Of a stretch of DNA of 64,000 bases, positions 1 through 11,334 are shown in pieces. The stretch spans positions 840,589-904,588 of the forward strand of contig KL647323.1 in assembly GCA_000727475.1 (NCBI GenBank), in the 5' to 3' direction. The notes beneath the pieces are model-generated. The model did not search any database. It saw only the letters and a program-made list of their open reading frames with translations, and was not told the origin of the DNA. The position numbers and the translations under genes are program-made. Position 1 is the stretch's first letter. Each line of letters begins with the position of its first letter. This stretch comes from Sarcocystis neurona. Its lineage: Eukaryota; Apicomplexa; Conoidasida; Eucoccidiorida; Sarcocystidae.

Positions 1-717
1 TCAATACGTTAGTGTGCGTTCTGCTCGCAGGACATGCAGAACCACACCTTCACGAGCTGACGGTACACAAGTGGCAGAGAGCTCACCGTGGAAAGGTGTG
101 TGAACAGAACAAAGGGAGGTCGTACGCGGGGCCGACAACTCCGCGAGTAAGGCTCACAATGTGTTGCAAGCACGTCTGCCGCTACACACAAGTATGTGGA
201 AAGCACTTCGAACCTACGCAGCGTTGAAATCCCCGGCTACACTCAGTGTACGATGTGGATGCGCAGGCTTGATAACTAAGCACTCACCGGTCTGTTACAA
301 CAGAGTTACAAACGCATATGTCTTTCTCTCCGCCACCCTCTTCTTGTCTACATGTGTGTACCCAGGCATTTTCTCCCTTGTAATCCCAGAAGAGGTTACA
401 TGGCGAATGCACCCTTCTTTCCTTCTTTGCCATATCGTGTGGTTTCTAGATACTGGTTAGGTACCTCAGCTATCGTTCGAGATGACAACAACAAATGCAT
501 ACAAACACGTGAGCTCAACGGACGTGTGATCATTTAGCTGTGTACACTCTAGCACTCGTACACATCGGGGTCCCCAAAAAAAACGTCTATGGCATGTAAA
601 AAGCTCAGAACCACATCGCCGCCCTCAGGGATGCTGCAAACTTACTTAAGACCGACGCAGGCAGTCGGACTGTAGGAGCAGGCGAGTCCTATTGCATATA
701 GACCTTGATACACCGTG
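1..717. other. No gene recognised at left edge
   Basis: I see no exon with convincing splice sites here. Short open frames exist on both strands but have low-complexity composition and no recognisable motif. The stretch is probably 3' flank of the minus-strand gene to its right. Confidence 0.4.
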
Positions 718-895
718 TCAGGTGCGTAGAAAAGTTCGGATTTTCGCAGCCAATTCACACACTTTTGCCACACCTGCACGAGCCCAGCCGGCAGAAACAC
801 ACCAAACCATTGCGTAGAACGCTTCTAAAGGGGAGATGTGCACATCACTGCATAAGACAAGAGTTGGCGCTAGTCCGACGAGGATCTTCAACAAC
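718..895 (-). CDS. Probable terminal exon of a helical protein
   Basis: A minus-strand exon follows a TTTCAG acceptor (bases 896-898 are the complement of CAG) and reads about 58 codons to a TGA at 718-720. The peptide is rich in Leu, Ala and Val with alternating helix-like blocks (it begins LLKILVGLAPTLVLC and ends ELAAKIRTFLRT), like the other exons of the gene to the right. The acceptor needs an incoming phase of two bases, while the nearest upstream exon (ending at 2949) finishes in phase 0. At least one unseen exon must therefore lie between them if they belong to one gene. It could instead be a separate small gene. Confidence 0.4.
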
Positions 896-989
896 CTGAA
901 AGCCGAGCTTCTATGGCCTACGTGGTACGCCTGCAGAGGTGTCCATGTATTTGCGCACACACGCATAAAGGTGCACAACTATATACATA

Positions 990-1029
<40 letters not shown>

Positions 1030-2948
1030 TGTGCGTGTGGACGTGTACGTACGAAGTAGTAGCGCACACTGGAACCACGTCGTAGATCGGCTTCCCTCCG
1101 GTTCTCTGCTACAGACAGGTGCCCGAGCCGCTTCAGACGCAAGGAAAGAAGGGAAAAAGAACTTACTGTAAGTCCCCATATCGTGTGCACGAGTATGTCC
1201 AGACACGCTCTTTTCTAAATACGTGTACCTATCTCTACCTGTAGGAATGCCGTAGGTATTAATACCTTTCGTGATCTGAGCTGCACGCGATATGTTGCAT
1301 ACATGCATATGCGTATGCGCACAGTGGCTTCATCATCATTATCTGCATATATGCGTATACGTATACACGCAGTGGCCTTGATCATCCTTCATCATCCACA
1401 TACCAACATACGCTTCTCTATAGCTGGTAGGGGAAGCTGCTTGCCAAGAGCCGCCAAGCGAAAGAAAGAAACAAAACTTTCATTGTGTCCTCAGACAATC
1501 CGAACCCTCATTATGTACTGCGTCCTTTCGAGAAATTATCAAAAAGCAATCCCTATTCGTACACGTTCATGTACGTGTGTGGCTGATGCGTACACGCGCG
1601 CGTGTGCGCTCGAATGCACTTAAAGGTGAAGTACAAGACGATGTGCGTGTGCTCATTAGTGGCTTGGGCCCTTACTCCGCCACACCGTACAACAATGAAG
1701 TCAGGGATTGGAAAAATAGAATTCCTTACCGCAGACGCACCCTAAACGTCTCGCTGCTCCGTATCCACGGACTGACTCATACAGGTACATTAATATGGTG
1801 ATGTAACAACAGGTGGTCTTCGGTGAGTGGCATAGATATATGCCTGTTTACAAGGGCACAAAGAGTCGTGTTTGCAATACTTGTTGGTTGAAGCTTACAT
1901 CAAGTGGGTCCTCGAGTGTGCATTCATATTCACTTTGACCAAGTCTACACATACGTTTGAACACCGTTAGGTGAGCCTTTCTTTATTGAGGGACATCCAA
2001 ACCTCACTGGACATATAGTCAGCTGATAGCAGACAGAAGTTCGTTCCTCACGTTAGAGTGTCGTGTCCACTTTCTCAGTGCGGAGTGGCGAAGCACAATT
2101 GCGAATAGGGCATGAGACGCGCGCGTTAGCACACACATATGCACAGACAACGAGGCAAACAGACTCACGAGCTGAACCCATGAGCAAGCCTTCGCACATC
2201 ACACACATTAGGTGGTGTAAAGACGTCTACGCGTACAGGCAAATACCGCAGGGACAAGATGTGTTGTACACAGGCACACGGTTATATAATTTATTTACAC
2301 ACTTTGGTGTACACACGTTTGATCGCCCTGTAACATCTTTAGCTGGAAAGTGATAGTACGGATGTAAGCGCCCAGGTATACTTTCTCTCTGAAGCTGAAT
2401 ACTTACGCACACAGAGGAGATTGGTCGGTGTCTCAAATTGAATCAACGCTTCTCGGTATATGTGTAAGCGTTGGCACCTAGAGCTCTATGTGTGAGGTTG
2501 ACAGAAGTGCACACGTAGATCAACCTACATGTAGTGTATGTTTCCAAGGGAAGACACACGAACACGTGCGCAGGCGAAGTCGTACCTCCGTGAGACCAGC
2601 AGCCCTTACGAGGAAAGTACTGGGAACATATCAGAGTAGGCAATGACGCGCTAGTTTAAAATATAAGTTGACATAGACAGGGACACCAGCGCACGCGTGG
2701 GTAGAATGCTTCAGCTGTCCACCAGAAGAGGCTTCCGTTCAAATTTCAACGAATGTTGGTGAATAAATTGTCCTCCCACGTAAACAAATACTGGCGCACA
2801 TCATCTGTTCTTGCAGCATAAGCATCATCGGCAACAAATATGCAGCCGTCGCAACTCTGTTAGAGGTGTCATAGGTGAATTTATTTGCGTCAAAACAAAT
2901 GCTGTAGAGCACAGGCGGAAGGCGACAAAGTAATTCACGTCTTCATAC
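896..2948. other. Probable intron or intergenic stretch with AT microsatellite
   Basis: No convincing exon found. It contains an (AT)n run at about 1005-1030 inside ATAC/ATGT-rich DNA. Around 1304-1390 two near copies of a GCATAT...GCAGTGGC...CATCATC segment sit side by side. A tiny exon may hide near 2310-2345, but this is not supported well enough to annotate. Confidence 0.4.
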
Positions 2949-5900
2949 CTGAGGAATCTTGCAAAGAATCGCTGTGTGGACGGGATGGTTCCGCTGGTAG
3001 TTGGCAAGCACGGCAAATCCGTTTTCCATGAGCATCGGCTCTGTGCAGTGCAGCTCCATTTTCTTAATGATGCACTCGAAAAGCCGCCGATGTTGGACGA
3101 AGTCAGTACAGAGACTAGCGTTGTCTAGCGGTAAAAACCGCAGGGCCCCGAACACCCAGCAGACAAAGCTAGAAGAAGAAAAGACTGGCAAGTCCGATGC
3201 CAAACATTGTATGGCCGGTTCCGCGGCACCAGCAGCTACCCAAATCTACAAACATACAGTACAGATGGTGCCACTCAGAATAAGAGTGGCCCTATCGAAT
3301 AGACTTCACAGATAAGAAAAACGTGATTGCGACGATATGAAATGAGCGTCCGAAGCTGTGACACGATGGAACAGAATGTGCAATGTCGGACAGCTGAAAG
3401 TGTTTCACCTTAAATACGCACGAGGAACGACAAAGGCACTGCGGTGGCTAGAGGGGAGAGGAGCTCAATCGTTAAGACGAGAAAAGTGCCGTAGATTAAA
3501 TTAGGAGGCCGGGAAGGAAGAGGAGGATGAAGCAGGTACAATAAGCGTAACAATTAGCAATTGTTCAGACTGTTATCCTCTGCTACCAGCAGGAGAGCCA
3601 GGTGGCTTGGATCCAAGTCAGGACCCTTGGCGTAGGTGGAGGACACGGATCCACAGAGTTCTATTTCGACGGAGGCACTAGTGCGTTCTTTGAAGGCTCC
3701 CTCTGCTTAAAGATAGCATAGAAAGGTGCAGAACGAAGATTAAACGGTCCATACTTCCATGTCGTCTCCAACGGAGAGCGTATGAGACGAAACGCTAGCA
3801 GCGGTGGCTGGACAGATACGCTTACGGAGGTCTTACAAATAAGTATTCAAATCCTAGAGAAGTGTGCGAAGTCCAGCGCTACGAAACAGGTGCGCGGATG
3901 CCACAAAAACAAAGAAACAACCAGCGCGCTTGGACGTGTGCGTCGTGCGCCTGATTATGGATACACGACACGTTATTATAGTAAGGTGAAACGTTCCCGC
4001 GATGGTTCCTCACCACAGCAGCCTATGACGCCGCCATTGTTGCAAGAAAGGGCTACAAAAGATGTGGTCACCTTTTCTTAATGATGTCTGTATATGCACG
4101 AGTGAGCACTTTCATGTACACAGACATACAATCGAACTGTTGTGCACAGGGGTCCGCCGCCCTGGGCGTACCGGAAGAGCTACGTATACGTAAGAGGCTC
4201 AACTGCGTGCATATATCAGCATACGTGTAAGGATAAGCGTGCGTGTGCAGTATGATTATGTTTTGTGGGGTAGAATGCAAGCTGGCATCGGCGCAAGGAG
4301 AAGTATATCCATCGTATTTGAAGAGTAATTCAGAACCGTTTGGCCTAAGGTTTGTATACGCACACGAAGATGCGCATCTTCAAAACGCTGACCACTTCCG
4401 TAATGATCCACATTTGCTCGCCTGCGCCTCCAAGCCACTGTGTGCCGAAGCGCCTGAGTGCGTGCGTTCAGGTGACCATACTATGTATCAGACCTTCCTC
4501 GTTCCTTTCCGTCTACGTAGGATTATACAAGTCACATTCGTGAGCACAAACATCTTTGTAGGGCTACGCTCGCACTAGCTCAACACTCAAGAAGTCTCCA
4601 AATTGCTGATGCCAGCGAAGCTCGCACTACTGTTGATGTTAAGTAAAACAGTGCTGCTGGTAGCCACATGGAGCTACTAGACGTGTCACAGCAATGCATT
4701 CGAGACATTTTTTCCAGAATTGAGCCCGTGTGCGCATAGACTGACTGAGAATATACGCACATCAGGATGAACGTGGGAGACTTCGTACAGGATGTATACA
4801 CGTGACTGCCTCTCCGAATGTCAGAGGAGATTGGAGGATGTGTTTGGGCGCTCCCAATCTGTTTGATGCCTTTCCTCCTAAGTCTCAGTAGGTGTTTGGC
4901 AGGTGGCGTGTCAGCATTCCACAAGACTCAGGCTTGCACCTCACTTGGGCGTATTCGTCTCCATCGAGGCTGCTGGCAAAAATAATGCGCCAGATTAACG
5001 TGAGGAGCTCGACGAGCAGGACTTCTGAGTTCAGATCAACCGCCACGGTTTCCCCGTTAGAACTGCTGCAGTCCCTGCTGGCAGGTGCATTAGGATCCTG
5101 GGTCTCCTGTTGTTTATGCGGAGCTCCAGCTAAGCTGGATTTCTTTTGCGCTTCGCACTGAACAAGATCGTGCTGTATCACTGTATTCGCGAGAAGTGCA
5201 CGCTGTGCCCCTTCCGTACGTAGCTCCTCCGTTTGGTGTGTGATTTTGCCTGGGGGAGCGTCTCTGTCTGCATTTTCTTGATTCTGCGCACGGACTGCGT
5301 TTGTTGCAGTTCTTCGTGCACCATCCGAGGGCGGCGACGTTTCTGTCGTTTCAGAGGTAGGTCGAAGCTCAACGGCTGAAACAGGCTCACTGCCAGTAGT
5401 CGAACGAACGCGGAATTGTTCCTCCTGCGGTTGTTGATGATCCTTGTCAAAAATATGATTCTCTGCTCTCTTGGTGACTAACTCCACGCAACGGTTGTAG
5501 TATTTCTTCAGAAGAGCGGCGATAGCCTCATATCCCTGCGAAGTCGAACGCAGAAGAGGACTGATTTTTACATGGGAGTTTCCAGCATAAATTCGCTCTC
5601 AAGTACGTGTGTACCCACTGTATGCGTATGTACACATCTTTAAATGATGCTATTCCGCTTTTCGTCGGATTGTAAAAGCGTGTTTCTGGATTCAGTTGAG
5701 CGTGTGCTTCTAATCGAGAGAGGTTCGTTACTACAGTGTGCATTGGTACAGGTACACTCATGTATTCCTCTCCATCCACGGCCGAGCTCAGCATGCGGGA
5801 GCATGCAAGCGACCTATGTCTGCTTCTTCTGACTAAGCTTTAACGTACGTTGCACCCGACGCACCTATGCTGTAGCAGGCTTGCTCACGTTGACATTTTA

Positions 5901-8900
5901 ACCTGTTTCAAACTGTCACGCAATGACGTAACTGCACGTATCTTCATGTAGGGACGGCCTGTATTGACGATGTTAGCGAGCGACAAGAGGGCAGAAAAAA
6001 TGACAAACCTAAGTGGCTAATGATGTCCGAGCGAGAGAAGCATTCATTCCACATCGCTTTCATAAGAAGTTTGTTCCCAGTGTCACTTGAGCTGGGTGAC
6101 TCCTGCATGTCAGCCAACAGTTTAATGCGCTCGGACGCATGGCAAGGAACGCAGCCTAGCTGCACCCAGACGCCGTTCGTAAGAGCGTCTGTCTGGCCTC
6201 AAGCGATCTAAAACTCGCAAATACGCAGGTGCGTCTGTCTAGACGTGTACGTTGCACGGAGCTTCTGCGAAACCGGAAAGCACACCACGAATCGGTCACG
6301 CAATATTGCAGATCGCGTTTCGAATGAATCACGCAAATCCTGCCGTTCAGCATCACATTAACAACATATTGATAACTGATGCATTCTCCTCAGTGGCGGA
6401 GCTCATACAACTGCATTACGAAAGAGCGGCCGTGTGGTCGGACTTGTTCGGGATAAACATGCAACAAAACATCTTAACTGTTCCTACGTACGACGAACGA
6501 GTATTCAGTGCAAACAGGGGTGTGTAACACATCTACACACGTGCCTACAACAAGCAGAACGTGCAGTTGAAGGTGACGTCGTCACGTGGGGTGGTGACAG
6601 GAAGGACGCACCCTGCAGCAGACTCCAGTTATAAACATACAAATAATACAGTCAGGTATGCTTTTCGACAGCCACCCAACGAAAGGCTACCGTGTGAGCG
6701 AACTGTTCACGGAAAAGAACGCTTCCTGTCACAGCGTTTTTTTCGAGCATGGCCCCCAGTTATTTACGAAAGCACACAATTTCTGCTGACCGGTACAACC
6801 CTCCCAGAGTTACTGCCAGTGTCCCTCAATGACGCCGCTGTTCACGCAAAAGTGCGAGGCAGCACTACTGCGAGGACAGCACACTACCACCGGGAGTATT
6901 GGGCCTGTCTGAGTACCAGCCAGATAGACTTATATATATATATATATATATGCGTATGTACACGTATATTTGGACGCGATTGACGACATATCTCGATCTG
7001 ACGAACAACGACAGGCGCAAGAAGGAGGTAAAACTGGCGCCAAGAGGCATAGACGGAAACAAGCGTGAACGTAGCTTACGTGATTTGCTGCCAGCTGCTC
7101 CGACGTCTCCTCGTTCAGGGACATGTAGACCAAAATCGCAAGTGAAGAAGCACAGAGATCAGCGCAGTTGGGAAAATCTCTTAAGAACTCCACGCAACGA
7201 TCCAGTAGGCGTGCTTCCAGTAATGCATCCCGTGTCTGTCAAACAAATAAAGAGAAGCCGCGTTCACTTTCTGTATAATGTAACGAAAAGGCACCCTTGG
7301 TTCTTCTCCAAATGTGTTTTCAAGTCGTGTTTCCAAATATTCAAGTGTAGAACAAGAGCACTCGCAGTTGCCACAGAAGCGACGCGACCAGAGCCACCTG
7401 TTACAGACACGAATGGATGTTTTGCCACGAAGCGATACGCATGTACGCAGGTGTGTACACAGTTACACGGCCCCAACAAGCCACGTGCACTAAGCACGGT
7501 TTAAGTAATATTCCTCGGGGTAGACGTCAGAAAGTAGGCGCGAGAACGTACACATGTTAGTAACTTACTGCGCCAGCTCGTAAATAGACAAGCGTGCAAA
7601 CGGTTATCACACATACGTGCACTCCGGTTCAGATACACTAACGTCGAAGAGTGACTGCCCTTTTTACGGCCGCAGACCGTCACACTAACACCTTGCCCGA
7701 CACAGTACTCGTCAATGTACTGCTTGCTTATGAGTCGTTGTATTTTGACAGGCAGTGATTCAGGAAAGTGCCTTGCATGTAGGGAGGGTGACGACCACAA
7801 AGTGTCCCTTTCGTACCGTGCTGTATGTGTAAAAAGAGTAGTTTTGCTCTCGCTTTCGACCAGCTAAACATATCTGGTGTTGTCGTCAGTACGGAGAGGT
7901 TTCCAGTGGTCGAATCATATTTCAGAGGAACATGCTTCGCGGTGGCGTGCTGCCCACGGCCATTACTTAATTGGCTTTCGCATGCGTGAATTTTATTTGA
8001 CCTAGCATAGGTTCTGTTGAAACAGCCCCCAACGGTGTTCACGCACGTAAGTTACCTTCTCGTTTCCGCTTCTGCGAGCATCCAGTTCTCAACTTAAATG
8101 GCGTCTTCTACATTGTGACGGTTCGAAACTGTTCCGCGGGAAGCAGTACGAATCACCTCGGGAGTCACGTACAAATATTGTACCGACGTTTAATGAATGT
8201 GACACAGCATCGGACGTTTTCACACATGCGTATCGCTGCACGCACGTCTCAATTCCAAACGTAGCGCTCTACATGTAACCACACGACACTCTGCCTGACG
8301 ACTTCGCCCTTTACACACACGCACGTAGGGCTGTCCCAATGTATGTGCATATATGAATGTATAAATAAAAGTACACATGTGTGTGCAGTAGACCGGTATG
8401 CTTCCACGTCGTGTTGCACGTGTACGTGCGCTACATTACAGGAGTGTACATTTACATATATGTGTGTACAAATATACACACATGTATATGTGCTGCGTTT
8501 ACGTCCTGTTTTTTTCTCTGTAAGAAGAGGATGCCAGTACGCAGACGAAGGCTTGTGACGTGACCTCTATGTAACATATTGAGTACAACTGTACGCGTCG
8601 ATTGCAAGGCACGCGTACTACGCTGGATCTGGGTCCATTTGCTCACCGGTTCGTGAGTGTCCAGAGGATTCAGCTTAACAACTAGCAGCTCAAGCTGGTG
8701 GAGCCATTCAGCTTTCTGTTGCCGTGTTTTTGCCGCTCCAATCTTCATTACGCACCAGACGGCTCGCAGCTCTTCCTCTGAAGGCTCAGGAAGGTGCTCT
8801 TGAAAGGCAAAAGTTTCTATCTCTCTCCCAAGACCAAGGCAAGCAGCTGCTGACATATCTCCTTCGGTTTTGTCTCCTTTGTTGCCAAAAGGTGCTCCCG

Positions 8901-10572
8901 TCAATGCAGTTGTGCTAATTTCTCGCGCTGCAGACGCTGCGACTTGTTGCGAGGGCCCGTCTACTACACCTGCGACGAAAGCAGCTTGGGTTGTACTCAC
9001 TTGTACGTGTTCTGTGGAGTGTTCTCCACATTTCACAGTTTGCTTAGTTCGGTGATTGTTCCCTTGTACCTTCCCTCCCTCTTCTTCATCCAATTTTTCC
9101 GCAGTTTGACACGAAAAATTTTCTGTCCGCTTTATTTGTTGCGAACTCCTCGCTTCTCTTGCACGGCTTTTCCCTATAACTGCAACTAAACTCCAAAAAG
9201 CACACTTCCTGGGGGCGTGCATAAGCAACAAACTATGCCGCAGTGCCTCTGCTCGTCTTATTAGAGCCGCTTTAGCACTTTCCACAGAAACGTGGCACCA
9301 TCTCTTACGTGTGTCACTTCCTTCGCTAAGCAAGAACTTCTCCTTCTCCACACACCTTTTCTTTTCAGCAAATCTTGGTGCCGTAAAGGAAAAGAGCCCA
9401 CAGGACAGCTTAGGCTTGTATCCTTTCTCCTTCTGCTGTCGTTGCTTGTCGAATTCTGCTGCGTCCTGTGTCGCTTCTGATACAACAGCTGTTGCTAGTG
9501 GGTTTGTGTCACCTGCGGGGAGATTGAGGGGATCGACCGCGTCTTTTGACTTCAGGTGCAGCAGGTGGTGAAGGCGGTTTGAAGATGACATTTGATCTGT
9601 AAGTTTCGGTGTGATGTTCTTAATACGCTCTAGAATGGGAGGCCTCTTTCTACTCGGCGCGGAGTCCCCTACTGCATTCTCTGTCTCATTTTCCTCAACA
9701 CGTGTGGGTGTGGCGTGAGAGGCGTCAGGCAGCGAAGATTTTGGTTGAACATTAGGACTCTTCTGACTAGGTGCGGATATTTCCTTCAAGTCAGATTCTT
9801 GTTGCCTTGGAACATTTTGCCCTACTTCGCTGCCGCCTGTTTTCTCGAGTCCCTTGGTCTGCTTTGCAGAGCTTTCGCGTTTTTGCCCCACCAACTTGCG
9901 TTCTCCAACTTTTGATATTTTGGCGGTGGGAATACCTTCAGCTCTGCAAGCTGCAGCGACGGCGGCAAGAGCAACGGAGCGTCGTGGAGAGAGAGGCGCA
10001 TCGATAATAAGGAGAGATCCGATCGCTGATAAACTATCAAATGGCGGAGCCTGTGTTGCTTTCCTGGGGCGAAGGGCGCCACTTTGTCCGCTTCTGGTGC
10101 AGTTCACCTTGATACCCCTCAAAGGAGCTTCGCTCATGTATCGTCTCCTCGAAGTATCCACAGAAATACCCCTACATGGGTGAGTGAGATCATCAGCGAG
10201 AAGAGTTGAATGTACGCAGTTGTCCTCTTGTGCGCAGGAGGTGTCAGCTGGCTTTCCTTCCGCTCTTCCTAAACAGAAATTACGGTGGCAAACGTCGTCT
10301 TTAGCAACAGGAAGGCCTTTGGTGTTTACGCACAGAGAAGGGGAAGATGACGCAGTTGTCACGGTTTTTGCGTCTCCACTAGCTGATAGGTTCATGCAGG
10401 CATCCGGCTGATGTGTTGCGGGTACCAAATCCTTGGTTTCGCTACTCGTCGTGCGCGGATGTGAATCTCCCTCGGTAAAGGTGCTGCAGTCATTGTTGAT
10501 GTGCCTACTGCCGGCACCTACGTCGAGGCCCATAGCGCCCTTAAGAGCGGGGGTCGACGGCGAGCAGCCCAT
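2949..10572 (-). CDS. Multi-exon gene, unknown; helical-repeat-like C-terminal half, possible N-myristoylated start
   Basis: Rebuilt minus-strand gene. Exon 1 runs from ATG at 10572 to about 8576 (665 codons, Ser/Thr/Lys/Glu-rich, low complexity). Later exons are 7771-7692, 7397-7285, 7235-7080, 6159-6009, 5958-5903, 5535-4945, 4744-4587 and 3168-2949. Phases agree at every junction from 7235 to 2949. The two exons at 7.8 and 7.3 kb and the exon 1 donor (GTTACA) are less certain. I chose the ATG at 10572 rather than 10602 because it gives MGCSPSTP, which fits the N-myristoylation pattern MGxxxS with a palmitoylatable Cys3. From 7235 onward the peptide is a chain of short amphipathic helices, for example LLDRCVEFLRDF, VELLTLIWRIIF and FVCWVFGALRFL. 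This loosely recalls the helical repeats of apicomplexan RAP/HPR proteins, but no RAP domain is visible and that reading is only a guess. The first exon could be a separate gene. Confidence 0.55.
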
Positions 10573-11334
10573 ATCGACGGAGACAAATTTTGCGGAGGCC
10601 AACTAAACAGAAAATGGCGAAGCACGCGTGCAGTAGGTTACTGTACAAAGGTTACGTCAGCATACAGCCAATCACCAAGTTGCATCCACGCAGTACCCTG
10701 AACTCCTTGACTCGCCCATTTCGTTGGCTGCACGCGAAATCCCCTCACATCTATCTCTGCATTTTCACCGTATTTTGCAACCACACTTTCACCGTCTTAT
10801 CCACTGTCGCCCTCCACCAAGCGCTGTACAAGTACGTGTCCCCAACGTAAGCTTTTTCTCCGTCCGTCTCGTATTCCTCCCGATGGTTGAGCGCCGCCTC
10901 TAACGAAGCAAGTTATCTCCTTAGCCTGGGTCGAGCAACGGCTTTTACTAGCGGCGCTGTCGGCAGTCTCCTGCGCAGACCAACCCGCGGACAAAGGGAA
11001 GTAGCTGAAGGCACGGTAAAAATGTCCACTGGCCCGAAAGCCAAAACATGCTTGTGCGTCAGAAGCCAGCTCACGAGTACCGTTTCTGCGGTACACTCAA
11101 CTTCTGCAAGACCTCACCAGCAGCCACCGGATCAGCGCGCACGGGCCTTCGAGCTGCTACGCTGGAGCTGAGCAGGCAACTCTCTGCATTGTCTGCCACG
11201 TGAAATCTCCAACGGCGTGTGATTTCCACACCACCGTCTTCAGTGTTCACGGCGCCACACCGATAGTTTTTCCAAAGGATGTTTTTCGCAGCGTCACTTC
11301 CTACTTTGCCACTGGCGGAAGGCTTCCTTGAGCC

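Noticed and set aside
3782..4081. Plus-strand 99-codon ORF
   Set aside because: Composition is unremarkable, it has no motif or supported splice sites, and it lies antisense in an intron of the minus-strand gene.
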